64,000 bases of DNA from the NCBI GenBank assembly GCA_021613535.1, contig CP075496.1, forward strand, positions 1,674,001 to 1,738,000, written 5' to 3'. The first letter of the stretch is position 1. Every line of letters begins with the position of its first letter. This stretch comes from Adineta vaga. Taxonomy: Eukaryota; Rotifera. Below are positions 36,869-49,600 of the stretch, piece by piece. The notes under the pieces are model-generated. The model was not told the DNA's origin, did no database searches, and worked only from the letters and a program-made list of their open reading frames with translations. Both the position numbers and the translations under genes were made by a program.

Positions 36869-37370
36869 GTTCAATTCTTCAATCTAGAAAGAAAAATCAA
36901 AAATTTGTTTTTTCATTTCTTATCCGTTGCATAAAAAAAACCTTTTACACAAAAGAATAAAGTTGGCTTTTTACTCTCATTTACACACATATATATATAT
37001 GTATCTGTTAGCTGAGAAAAAAAAGATGACAGACAGTTTACAATCACACACAGAGAGAAAGAGAGAGAAGTATATATATATTTATATTCATGACGACAAA
37101 TGAATTGTATTTGTTTGGTTGGTTGGTTGATTTATTTTTTTTCGAAATACAGATATCAGTGTTGTAAGAAACAAACTAGAAGACGCATAAAGAACAATGT
37201 GTTTACAAGTTAAACAATAGACTCACAAAGAATGTACAAAAAGAAGAAGAAGAGAGAAAACACTACAGTAATCAATTACATTTGGTGGCGAACAAAGCGA
37301 ACTATGTAATATAAAAAAGAAGAAAGAAAACGAAACGAACATGGTTTGATTCAGTTGTTATTCGAAAGGA
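36869..37370. other. intergenic region
   Basis: About 500 nt with a CA/GA/TA-mixed microsatellite near 37046-37083 and AT runs near 36990. No coding exon seen. Confidence 0.55.
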
Positions 37371-38450
37371 TTAATTTAGATTAAGATATTGACCATTTTC
37401 TTTTAGCCAATCGACTGCACATGCTTTGACATGAGCTGTGATACCTTGACATTTTAGTGACTTTCGACATTGAACATTTGGCTAAAATAAACGAAAATAT
37501 TTGAATAGATGTTTATAGGAGAAAACAAGAAGAGAAAGAGAGACGTACACATTCATATTCTCCTTCAGCATTTTTCATTAATAATGTAACAATTTTATTT
37601 TTTCCACTTCGCCGTTTTTTCACCACGGGAGCCGAGGATGGAAGTTGTTGAGATGAACGATCATGATGATGAGAATTACTCTGATGATGTGTAGCATGTG
37701 CATTATGTGAATGTGATGGTGGTGCTTGTTGTTGCGGTGGCGGTTGTTGATGATGAGATGGAAGTTTACTTGGAGTATTACCATTCTGTTGAGTATTTAT
37801 AGTATGGTGAGTAGCAGATATATGATGATTAGTAGTACCAACAGCAAGTGCTGCAGCAGCAGCGGCTGCTGTTGATGCTGCTGCAGCTTGTTGTTGCGTT
37901 GTTTGACTAATATAACCGCATTGATGTTGAATAAGTGCTGCTTGTGACATGGAAATTTTACCAACCGTTGCCCAACGTTCTAATAATTCACATAATGTAC
38001 GTTGTTTTTCATCAAGTACTTGAGCTGTTGTTGATGATGGTTGCTGTTGAGATGTTGTCAATAATGCACGAATATTAGCTTTAACAATATTAGTTTCTAT
38101 TTCAATAACAAACAAATAAGAAGAAATTAGACAATCATTTAATGATATTATCTACCGTTTATTAATTGTTCAATTTCATATCGTAATAAATTTTCATGTT
38201 CATGTATATGATCAATGCAGAGTAATAAATGACAATGTGGACCTAAAATTATAATCGAACAATGTTTAGTAATGATTGAATATTTTATCTTACAAGAAAC
38301 ATAAAGATTTCGTGAACATGTTAATAAACCATTTTCATTTCTATGTTGACATTTAACTGATATTGTTTGACATATACCAGAAAAATAAAGTGAAGAAGCT
38401 TGATCATCTGCTGCTTGTTGTGTTGCAGCCATATGAGTCCCGGCTGCCAT
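37371..38450 (-). CDS. Cys/His-rich protein with low-complexity middle, unrecognised
   Basis: Four exons (38450-38294, 38242-38156, 38096-37549, 37481-37371) encode 300 residues. The N-terminal ~80 residues hold a dense Cys/His cluster (ICQTISVKC, LLTCSRNLYVSCPHCHLLLCIDHIHEH) that looks metal-binding. The centre is Ala-, Gln-, His-, Pro- and Ser-rich. A basic patch (VVKKRRSGKNK) precedes a second Cys group (ECPNVQCRKSLKC, HVKACAVDWL). A nuclear, zinc-binding regulator is a reasonable guess, but I recognise no family. All junctions are phase-consistent, so the model is good even though the function is not known. Confidence 0.75.
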
Positions 38451-39280
38451 TGAATTTTATAAAACCAAACGAATAGATTTGTTTGAAAACAAATGAATTA
38501 GATCGACATAAGAAAGAAAGAGAGAGAGAGGGAGGAAATTTTCAATTTTGATATGAATTATTATGATTATTGTTCGATGTAACAGAGCAAGTTCGATGAA
38601 AACAAAATTCGAGATTGACGATTATTTGACAAAAGATTTTTTCAGTTCATCCACTTTTCCTATCCACATTTTACATGTCAAGTGTTCGATGTCATCGACC
38701 ATAATGAATGATTTTGACAATCATTATCTCAAGAAGGTTTAAAACACTTATGCATTTATCGACTACTAGCGACATCATTCAACTGCATTCTATATGTTAT
38801 GTGAATATTTTCAATAGAAAGACAAGCATCACCTGAGCAGAGATTAAATTCTTGTTATCTTTTATCAGAAGTCATTTTTACTTAAGAATATCTATTGTAA
38901 ATAAATAGGTATCGTAAGACGATACAATAAAACGAAAAATCTCTAGTTTCAAATTATTCATTAAGGATATAAAATTTGAAAATAATTTATTGATGATCAA
39001 TTTGATAATGAAACTTTAATTGAATGATAAAATAAGAAGATTAATCTTTTCGATCTATGAATCGAATTTTTCCTGATGCATTTGATTTTAAAATAATGAC
39101 CTTTTTCAGTCTCGTAACTTTACTAGTATTTAAAAACAACACATTGAATGATTAAAATTGACCTTGACGGGTTTTGAAAGTATCTTTATGGTAAATGATA
39201 TTTCATCATTTTCGAGACATTCTTTATGTATCACCTCTACGAAGTTTTCACTTTTTTTATACAATTCAAAATAGACAACA
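38451..39280. other. divergent intergenic region
   Basis: About 830 nt between two divergently transcribed genes. AT-rich, GA-rich near 38515-38533. No exon seen. Confidence 0.5.
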
Positions 39281-39701
39281 ATGAAAGTTCTTTTATCTAT
39301 TTTCTTTTTCATCACTGTATGTTTAATTCAATATTCGATTGAACAAACTGCAAGTGAAACTGAACTCGCTTCTGAAGTCACTGAAATAAGCACAACAACA
39401 ACACGTATATATCTCAAACAATGAAGTTTTTATTTTATTTTATTAGTCTTATCTATATTTAGCTTGGTGGACACGAACATTTCCAATTATTCCCCCACGT
39501 ACAGTAACAGCACCTCCCAAACGACCAACTACAACTGCTACAAAACTCAGTCGTGTATCGGATTCCGTTGCAATTGCTGTTCCATTGGCTTTATTTGGTG
39601 TTACAATATTAGTTGGTTTTGGTCTGATTATTTATGCAACAATAACAGGTGGAAATGGCGTGTTTTTTCTCACTCGTACGAACCAAGATCAAACTCCTTA
39701 A
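39281..39701 (+). CDS. small secreted/type I membrane protein
   Basis: Two exons (39281-39404, 39463-39701) encode 120 residues. A classical signal peptide (MKVLLSIFFFITVCLIQYSIEQ) is followed by a Thr/Pro-rich extracellular segment. There is one transmembrane span (IAVPLALFGVTILVGFGLIIYA, about residues 78-99) and a short cytoplasmic tail. The Thr-rich segment may be O-glycosylated. No family recognised. Confidence 0.72.
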
Positions 39702-40159
39702 AAACAATAAACTATATTCATGTTTTGTAATTATCAAAAAAGAATTTAATACGTAATTATTTCTAAACTCTTTTACTAATGTATGATTATCGTCTAATAC
39801 AACTTCAAGATATCAAAAACATACTGTAAACAAATTACATTCTCTAACAAACGATCTTAGATTTTGTATTTATCGAAAAAGGGCTTATCTAAGATATTTA
39901 TTAAAGTATGTGCATCTCTAAACTTTCATATAGACTTTGTTAATTCATTTGAAATTCGTTGACAAGAAAGAGAGAAGAAACAAAAGAAGAATACACACAA
40001 AAGAAATATTGCTGATGGTTTTTGTTTGGTTATGATTGTTGAGCACGCATGTGTATAAAAAGAAAAAGGTGAAATAATAGAAAAACGAGGGATTTAGACA
40101 GAAAAAATCCGATCGCCGATCGTTTCATGTCACCAGTAGATACAATCGAGAAGTTTCCT
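39702..40159. other. convergent intergenic region
   Basis: About 460 nt between 3' ends of opposing genes. An AATAAA lies just after the stop near 39705. Nothing else seen. Confidence 0.5.
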
Positions 40160-40811
40160 TCATTTGAAAAGACGAGCACGTAATTGTTTAATACCATCTA
40201 ATTTTCTTTTCATATTATTTAATTCATAACGATTTTTTAGCTGAAAAGAAAAAAAAAGAAGATATTTGATGTTGATTTAAATAAAGAATATTTACTGCAT
40301 CTGCTTCCATTTGATAAAAACGTGATGCTACACCATCTGAATTTAGAAGCCATTCACGATTTAAATCACTTCGTTCTCGAATATCATAAATTTTATCGGC
40401 ACATTCATCATTCATACGTAAGAATTCTCTTGAAAAACGAACATTTATGAAATATTCATCTATTTACAATCAAATGATTTGTTTTCAACATACTTTCCCG
40501 CTTCAGCTTGATCTTCACATCGCCATGTTGATGGTTTATGATCAACTTTCTTTCCTAATGAATTATAAGTTGAACCAACTTCATTGACATGATTCTTTTC
40601 AAGCCATGCATACTGAAAAGTAACGAATATAAGAAATAGTTCTCAACTAAACACTTGTTTATCTTACTTTATTTTGATATCGATCACGAAATTCTGCACG
40701 TTCACTACCAGTAAATGGAATTAAACTAATATCCAATGAATGTAATGGAGGTGTATAATTTGAATGACGAAGAGAACTGGAGACAGATGAAGAACGATAA
40801 GATGAACGCAT
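40160..40811 (-). CDS. small helical/coiled-coil protein, unrecognised
   Basis: Four exons (40811-40668, 40612-40494, 40428-40296, 40240-40160) encode 158 residues. A Ser-rich N-terminus is followed by charged helical segments (FRDRYQNKYAWLEKNHVNEVG; KIYDIRERSDLNREWL; NNMKRKLDGIKQLRARLFK). Size, charge and aromatic pattern recall small microtubule-associated axonemal proteins, but that is only an impression. No signal peptide or membrane segment. Confidence 0.7.
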
Positions 40812-42257
40812 CTCTTTTCCTCTTATTAATACAAAATAAATGTTTCTCTAAAGAAAGAATTGAACATCATTGTCTTTGGAGATAAAAAGAAAAATAAACA
40901 TCACATACATTCAATTATTATTTCGAAGAGATCCTCTTCTTCTTCTTCTTTCTTCTTTCTTTCTTGTCGGATACCAGGAATACCACAAACACCAAGTAAT
41001 CAAACGAAGGCTGTTATGGTGTTTTGGGAACTCTAATTCTTTCTTTTCTTTTCTTCTCTCCCTTTCCTTTTTAGTTCTCAATACCATTGCCAAACAAAAT
41101 CGATTATCCGAAAGATCATATACAAAGAGATGGATAAAGCGAATAAGAAGAAGAAAACGCAGCAATATTCTCAATGATCTTTGCTAACAGATATATTGAG
41201 AATAACAGAAAAGAAATATATTTCTGATCCGAAGAAGGAGATGCTGATTTTCTTCTCCTTTCTTCCTTCTTTCTTCATTATTGTAATATCCATGGACGAT
41301 GATGATTAGGAAACCGCTTGTTATATATGCTTGCCTCATGGCCAGATAAACGACGAGTCAATAATAATAACAGTAACACGTAGACAAAGAGAACAAAAAT
41401 GACTGATGCATTTTCGAATATGCGGTATTCAATCATAATCATCAACGACAATGAAAGGATTATTCAACCATGATTATCTCTTCTTGATCGATTAGTTAAA
41501 TCGATATTTATTGAATATTTTTCTCATGTTAGATTAGTTTTTCTCTAATAAAATACATGATGAATGTGATGTTGATATTCGATCTATTTCTTGACGCCTG
41601 CTGATGTTAGCCGGATGTCATCAAGGTCTTTACGTTTATCTTTCTAGTAAGTGGGAGTATCAATAAGAACGTAGGTGGTTATATATCTGTATCTTGAAAA
41701 CTCTTGTAATCAATCTCTACGATCATATATGTCGACAGACAGCATTCCAACTGTGTTACAACGTGATGTTATTTTTATTATCATTAGAAGTAAATTATTG
41801 TTCGATTGCATAATAACATATAGCTTTGTTTCAAGTACTTGAATATTCTCTTCATTAACTAATTATATAAGAAGATAAATGATATTCATACGTTTTCTTT
41901 TGTGTACGAAAGAGAAGGAGAGAGAATGTAAACAAATTTTGCTTATTCATGTTCTACAATGTCCGTTAATCGACACTTCTTTGACAAATCAATTCGATAT
42001 CTTTCGAAAATTGATATTTATAGTTATTTGATTCGATAGTTCGACAATTCTTAGGTCAATAGTAAACAAGTCAATCTTTATTGCTCTAGTTCGTGTTCTG
42101 TTTTTTTTTGCAATAGAAAAAATCACACAATCGTTACTAAATGCTTATTTATGACTGAAAAAAAAAGAAACTTCTGGTTTAAATAAAATCAGCAAGATTA
42201 ATAAAATCACGACAAAACTTTCACAAAACAACATTCATTGTTAAAGCTATTTTCTTC
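40812..42257. other. intergenic region
   Basis: About 1.45 kb with no supportable exon. The open frames around 40870-41187 are made by TTC/GAA-rich tracts on both strands and look non-coding. AT-rich elsewhere. Confidence 0.5.
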
Positions 42258-42915
42258 TTAAACTTGATTTTTTAATAAATCACCAAATTTTGTCATAAAT
42301 TTATCGACTTTACTTTTAACAACTGTCGAACAATAACCTTGACTTGGATTTCGACTGAAATAATCTTGATGATATTCTTCAGCTGAATAGAATGGATTAC
42401 TTTCAATTGGCAAAATTTCCGTAATAATTGGTTCTTTATGAACATGTTCATCAGTCAAATGTGCTTTGAACATTTCAGCTTCTTTCTGTTGAACAGGATC
42501 GTGATAAAAAATCACAGAACGATATTGTGTACCTATATCACTACCTTGTCTAAATAGAAACATTAGATTTGATTTTAAATTTCAGAATTAACGAACTGAT
42601 CTTTTGTTGTTGGATCATGAATATTGAAAAAAACATTTAATAATTGTTTGTAAGCAATTGTTTGAGGATCAAATGTTATTTGAATAACTTCAGCATGATT
42701 TGTATTTCCTGTGCACACTTCTTCATACGATGGATTTTCTTTATGACCACCCGCATAACCCGAAACAACTTTTTCGACACCTATTGAAAAAATCTTATTC
42801 ACAATCCAATTCCTATTCAAAATAGTTCTTTACCTTTCAAACGTTGAAAAACAGCTTCAAGACACCAAAAACATCCTCCACCTAATGTTGCTAAACTTTT
42901 CGAATTTGACATCAT
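42258..42915 (-). CDS. MSRA: peptide-methionine (S)-S-oxide reductase
   Basis: Three exons (42915-42834, 42780-42597, 42549-42258) encode 185 residues. It reduces the S-epimer of methionine sulfoxide, repairing oxidised proteins. The catalytic motif GGGCFWC places the nucleophilic Cys at residue 15. VVSGYAGG, the [11 protein letters not shown] segment, [18 protein letters not shown] and the EEYHQDY motif follow, all typical. A C-terminal Cys in QGYCS may resolve the disulfide. The exon 2 donor is GTTCGT at 42596; it restores the conserved [10 protein letters not shown] junction, whereas the next GT does not. The splice acceptor ATTTTTAG abuts the ATG exactly, 71 nt after the ADAR stop on the same strand. 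There is no room for an independent promoter of usual size. Confidence 0.95.
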
Positions 42916-42986
42916 CTAAAAATCAATCATATATACATTCATATTTCTTCGAATATTCAATCGAAAATAGGATAACAAAATTTTAT

Positions 42987-45086
42987 TCACAAAAACATTG
43001 ATAACGAAGGATCTTTTGAAATCCATCCAGTTGCATAATAAAGTTCAAATCCACGAAACATTTGATATTTACATTGTTGATAGATAAGTGACGTTTGTTT
43101 CATTTGATAATAATTCTTCTGATCAGTCGATTGAATCATTTTATATAATTGAAACAGTTCCTTTTTACATAGACGAGAAACTTCGTTATTGGGTCTAATG
43201 AAGAGAAGAAAAAAACACACGCATAAGAAAGTTTCTTCGAAGAGAACAAATATTTCCTACATACTTCCGTCTTCCCGTTGATGGTTCAATTAATTCAATC
43301 GTTCGATCACGAAGATTCCAATTAAGACTATTGTAAGAATTATTATTTCGATTGATTTCTTCTTTCCATTTCAATCTTGTATGTCCTATACGAGGATGAT
43401 TTAAACGATAAGATTCGGGTAACATATTTGAATGAAAATAATCTTGTAATCGACAACATAAGGCACGACATATATGACCATAATGAAATGGAAAACCTAT
43501 TGAAAAATAATAAATATTATTATTAAAGAAACTTATCAAACGATTATCTACCGATTGTTATCGAATATAAATAAATCGGTTGAATTAGATGTGAAAGGAG
43601 TGCACCTTGAATTCCAAGTACATTCCAACGAAAGATTTTATCAGAACATGACATATGTCTTACATGTTTACCATTAGCTATGGCATCGAGAGAAAGAATA
43701 CTACTTTTCGGATCCGTAGGAATTGTTCCTTCACCTAAAGAAATCATTTGACTATTAAGAAGGAATGAAGATTGATTTAACAAACCATTTTCAATTTTTG
43801 ATCGAAGTTGACCTTGAGTACGTGCGGTACGATAACATTCATGTTCATCTTTAATTGATGCTTCAATAATTTTATCTCTTGGAGAGAATAATGCAGAATC
43901 TCCACATGGAGCAAATGATGTATAAAAATGAATACGAATTGTTGATTTTAATATTAATTTATCCTCATGACTTTTTTCAAATATTGATTCTTGATTTTGA
44001 TTAAAACAATCAATTTGTTCGTATATAAATCTATACAACAACAAATAATAATTGACATCAATTATTTTGTAACAAACCTGAGAAATCCTCGACGTGCTAA
44101 TTGTTCAGCATGACTATCATGAACAACTAATCCTTGTGAAGATAATACTGAACCACCAACACATTTATTACCTACATAATCGTATATGAAATTGTTATAA
44201 TTAACATCGAATTGCAACACTGAGATATATTCGAAGAGTAATGAAAATAGGAGAAAAGAGAAAATAGAATTTTTTTTCTCTCAAATAATCTATTATCTCG
44301 ATTTAGAATAGAATAATGAAACTGACATTTGCTTTTGGGTAGAATTTTCAGCCTCACCGCCTCACTAGAAATGATTACATGGTCTCATTCTTCTATTTAT
44401 AATGACAAAAGTGTGACATATTTGTTCTCTTTCGTTCTCCGGAAACGGAACTGCATCTTCTAGTTATATACTTCTTTTCATACCTGTTGCTAAACTAATA
44501 ACACTAAACGTTTGTTCATTACATTGTTCTAGAACAAAACCAGCAAGAACTTTACAACCAATCAATTCTAATTGCACACTAACACATAGATCACGATATT
44601 TTGATAAAATTTCCGATGCAATTCGATCAAATAATGTACAATCTTTATCTAAATTGAATCTCTACAATACAAAGAAAACATTCATTTTCTTTTGTTGATC
44701 ATCGAATATTTGTTTTTACTTGATTTTGTCTTGCATCTAAACTTAATTGATAGAGAACTTTATATGCAGCTTGTATTGATGCTTCACGTTTTGTCGAGGC
44801 GAATTCTGCTGGAAATTGTCGATCATTCAAAAGTACTGCTATAGCAAAACTAGAATTGATTTACAGTATATTCAAAAAGAAAATGTTCATTACTCACTTA
44901 CTTTGGTTGATGACTTTGTCCTGATTGACTAATCATTTGAAATAGTAAATTTTGTCCATTTAATTGTGCATATTCATTTAATAATGAAAGACAATTCTTG
45001 GAAAGAAGTGTCAATGATGGATCTAATTTGAATTCTTCTATAAAATCATCATAGGATTGTTCAATTGTCTGAAGATTGCCTGACAT
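42987..45086 (-). CDS. ADAR-type dsRNA adenosine deaminase
   Basis: Seven exons (45086-44902, 44849-44720, 44661-44484, 44171-44078, 44030-43552, 43496-43265, 43194-42987) encode 501 residues. One dsRNA-binding domain spans about residues 28-100. The deaminase domain keeps the zinc and catalytic residues: HAE (His185, Glu187), PCGD (Cys238) and SCSD (Cys324), plus [18 protein letters not shown] and the final SRLCK region. It should convert adenosine to inosine in double-stranded RNA. Because Glu187 is present it is more like active ADARs than catalytically dead ADAD proteins, though the single dsRBD is ADAD- or ADAR3-like in size. A roughly 16-residue insert sits between KIENG and GEGTIP. A splice acceptor (TAATTTAG) abuts the ATG. 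The stop overlaps AATAAA (TGAATAAA) and MSRA begins 71 nt later. Confidence 0.93.
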
Positions 45087-45688
45087 CTAAATTATTGAAT
45101 AGGATCAAACGAATTCCTTCATACCTGAACGATTGTTTAGATAGGAAAGACATGAGAAATATCTAATGTCAGTATAGAGAAGTTATGAGTTTCTTTTAAT
45201 TAAAATGAAAACGAAATAATAAAATCTAAAAAATGAATTTTTCTGTTCTTTATATTATCTAATTCGAAGATAATAAATACATTTATTATTTTTTCTAGAT
45301 GAGTATTTTCCATAAACAAATAAAATACTAGACAGAGATTAAAAGATAATAGAACGTAAGTTTTGTCATTGAGAAACCGTTTTTGCCCAAAATACAATTA
45401 AGAATGAAAAATAGAGATTTGTTCGCTAAAAGAAAAGTACACTGTTATAGAGAGAAGAAAGAAAAGCGTAAATACATAAGAAGAAAATGCTTTCAAGAAT
45501 AATAGATCAACCGAGATAGAATAAATTTGTATCAGACAATTCGTTAAAATCGAATGTATTGGTATAGAGATAGATGGAATGTTAAATTAAAGAATAAAAT
45601 TGCAATGGACGGAGTCCAAATAAAAAACAAATTCATGATCTTATTCACCGGAGAAACGTAAAAAGGATGAAAGAGAGATATTTGTCTA
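45087..45688. other. intergenic region
   Basis: About 600 nt between the SNX13 3' end and the ADAR start. AT-rich, no exon seen. Any promoter for the ADAR-MSRA pair would lie here. Confidence 0.5.
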
Positions 45689-46659
45689 TCATCTTGATAT
45701 CTTGGAAAAACTTCTGGGTAAAGATCTTTGTTGTAGAAGATTCTGATTTGATCGTTGTGAACCATCATCACTTCGAATAGATAAATGATTGAAATAATAT
45801 GGACGTATATTTGATTCATTGAAATGATATTGACTTGACGTATTACCATTATGTTGATGATGTTCTTTATCAAATATTCGTCGACGATATTCTTCTTTGA
45901 CACGTGCAGATTGAGAATAAAGTTTTTCAAAAATTAAATGCAAATCATTGGGTCGGAAAAGTTTGATCAATAAAGCTTCGATAACAATATATACAAATCG
46001 ACGATTTAACGTTTCATTTTGTAATAATTCAAATAAACGTAATAAACCACGACGAGTTGTTTCACTACCAATAATATGACGAAGTTCATCTAAACAATTT
46101 CATTTTATTTCTATTTTTAAAATTCACTGAATTTTCATTACCAGAAACAATACCAAGTAGTTTTGATTTGCATAGAACTTGAGTTATATTACGAACATTT
46201 GCATCACGTTCAGGAGCCTTATCAGCTAATATTCCATTTGGCCAAAAATCATCTTTCAAACGTGTAATTTCTTTTGCAATTTTTGGTGCTGACGTCCAAT
46301 GTTGTACAAATACTGCTATGCGTCTAAAATACATTAACAAAAGAAAGTCAAATGATACAAAAAGATCTCTCAATCGAAACATACCGATTAACTGAATCAC
46401 CCATAAATGCTCGTAGAAATCGTTTTAATATTGAAACAAATCTCGATCGAAACCACATATTTTTCTGTTTTAAATCAAATACTTCATCCATAATCACAAG
46501 TAGAACACGAAGAGGAATATTTTTACTATTCTATTCAAACAAACAAACAACATTTGAATCATTTGTCATTCTTATATAAACAAATCAAATTACTTCAACT
46601 TGAGGTTCTTCAACAATTGGAAATGTTTGTAAATCTCGTGTTAATTGAATACTATAACG

Positions 46660-46690
<31 letters not shown>

Positions 46691-49600
46691 GTAGTCGAAT
46701 TTGTTCGAAAAATTCTTCCAGCATTTTCCACAACACTATCCGAAACACTTGTCAATCCATCACCAATCTTCGAAACACCTCTAACAACATTGCTCGGGAA
46801 TGATGAAACACCTTTTGCTAAATCTCTTGATGCTTCTTTAAACGGTTTAACGAATGTGTCCATCTAAACAGAGAGACAATAGGTAAAAAAAAACATGAAA
46901 CTACGTGAGAGAAAACATGAAGTGTGCAAAACAAAAACAACAATGTTCTCTAAATGATCGGTGAACAATATAGAATTGTTAGGGAGTTTTTAATAAACAA
47001 ACCGTTGATGCAAAAAGATCCTAGAAGAAAATAATAGATATGCTTTTGTTTCTTCAAGGGATAAATCATATATGGGAATAACTAACACCACAAATCAAGA
47101 TCGATGTAAAAATTGATAAAATCATATATCATGAATTTACCTTGCGAATTAATTCTGTTTGTTCATGTTTCCATTGTTGATTTCGTAGGAATTTCAAAAG
47201 AAGATCACCAAGATACGGATGAGATTGTAATATTCGAGTTTGTGTTAAAATCTACAATTGAAACAAATACTTCTCATCTATCGAAAGAACGTTTTTGTTT
47301 TCACTTACAGAAAGATAATCATTCAATTCTTTTTGTCGTTTTAATCGAACTTCTGAACTTGTATTATTAATCAGACTTTTACCCGGTAAACGAGCAATAT
47401 TACGTAAATCTGGATATCGTTTTCGAATTGTTATATCTAAATCATTAAATTCACTAAATCGTCGATACGTTATCCATTCACGTTTTTGATCGCTAACATT
47501 AACTCCATGAGAATTCAACGGTTTACATAAAACAGATATAACATAGATTGCATATTTTTCACCTTTCTCACAACATACACCTAAAAAGAAAACATTTCAT
47601 TCGTAGATGAATTCAATTGCGATTTTTCTTCTACCCGAATCATTTATTTCAGTTGCAATTGAATAATTCTGAATGTTATCTAACATATCTGATACTGCAT
47701 TTGACGGGCTATGATGATCTGTATAATCACCTGAAATCTCATTGCTATTGTTACTTGATATGGATATAGCGTCTATATTTTTCAGAATAGAATAAAAAAA
47801 TTCAAGAACAAATAACAAACAAACCGGAATTATCAGTTAATGAATCATTGAAATCAAATTCAGTTAGAACTTTTAAATACTGTGGTGTAGTTTTAAATTG
47901 TCCATAATAACGATCGGAAGAGAGAATTTCAAAAACCTATTCAATCATGAATTAATCAAAAAAAGAAAAGAAAAGAACGACATACTTTTGCTTGTAATTC
48001 ATCAAGAAATGTTTCATCAATTGCTTCACTTTTCAAAGCTTTTAACATTTTATCAATAAGTTTTTCATCCATCGATAATCGAAATGTTCCCTAAACAATA
48101 AAAAGTAAATGTCAATTATTTTCTTAAATAATTCAAATATCTCAACCGTTGGAAGAAAATATTGTTCAATTAAATCATGTGCCATATTTCGAAGAACTTC
48201 GAGATTTGATGAATGATGATTATGTGTATTAGTTTCATTCTGTTGTTGATGAACAGATAATCCCGCACAACGAAATGCCTGAAATGTAGATAATAATATT
48301 CAAGATTTGATTAGATTTAAGTGTACACACTTCAGCATTAAGATAGAAATTTGCATAACCAACAGCATCGATTGTTTGAAGAAATTCTAGAAATTGAAAA
48401 CAAAAAAAAATTTAGTTAGTTATTTGAATATGATGATAAATTTACTTAGAAAATAATCTAAACCATTACAATTATTCAAGATTTCAGTTAATGGTAAATC
48501 ATGATAGGGAACTTTCGATAAAAGTTCATCATCATCCTAAGAAAAAACGAAATTTTCTCTATCAATAATCGATTCTAGTATTTAATACATACAAATGTCG
48601 TTGTTGGTGCTTGTTTTTCTAATCTTTCTAGAAGTAATTTTTTCAAATATTGATAACTATTCAATGTTGCTCGAATATCTGCATCTAAACACTCAAAATT
48701 TTATTAAAACGAGACAATTATTTTTTTTCTTGTTAATTACCATTTTCTCCTCCGGTATCTTTTGCACGCCATCGATTTATTTCAATATCAATGCGTTCAT
48801 TTAATGTGATTAATTCTGTACGGGAATCTGTTGTACGAGCAACCAAAAGAAAATTATCAATTGTTAATGGAATTTGTTGACACTAAAGAGAAATGTTTTC
48901 GATCATCTTTCATGTTCTACGTGTTTGCCTCACCATTTTAATAATTAATTGATTGATCGCATCTGGATCTGAATACATATCAATGAAAGGAACGAGTCCT
49001 AAGTTAATAACCACTTCCTTCAAAGATAAAATCGTTCATTGATTTCGATAAATATTCAATCGTACATACTCGGATTAACATTCGAGCAGGTGTACAACGA
49101 AATTCATGTGCAGGTAATAGAATATAGATTAAAACTTCGACAATATCACGAAGAAATTCTATGAAAGAAAAGTTGTTGTTTTTTTGTTTGAAAAGAATGT
49201 TATAAAATACCTTTTTCTTTCTCTTTGTCGATACAAACTTCATCTCGACAGATTCCTCGTTCATATTCAGCTTCCACATCGAAAAAACATGCACTTATAT
49301 CAGTCGATTGTTCTGCTCTCATACGTTCTTTTGCATTTCGATATAATCGAACATGTGTTGCAAAACTATCAACAATCGTTCCCGTACAAAAATCTAACCA
49401 ATCAATTTCTCGCAATCTGAAAAGAAGAAAAAAACATCTCTTCTCAATTCTATATCAATCTCATTAACTAACCTTTCAGCTAAATGTCGTATTGTTATAT
49501 AAATTCCATTTTTAAAATCATGTATAAACGATTCATCAGAACTGATTTGAGTTTTATACCAAATCTCGACATAATCACGAATAAATAAATCAATAGCCTG

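Noticed and set aside
40870-41187. Overlapping open frames on both strands
   Set aside because: Produced by TTC/GAA-rich tracts; peptides are low-complexity and lack splice partners.
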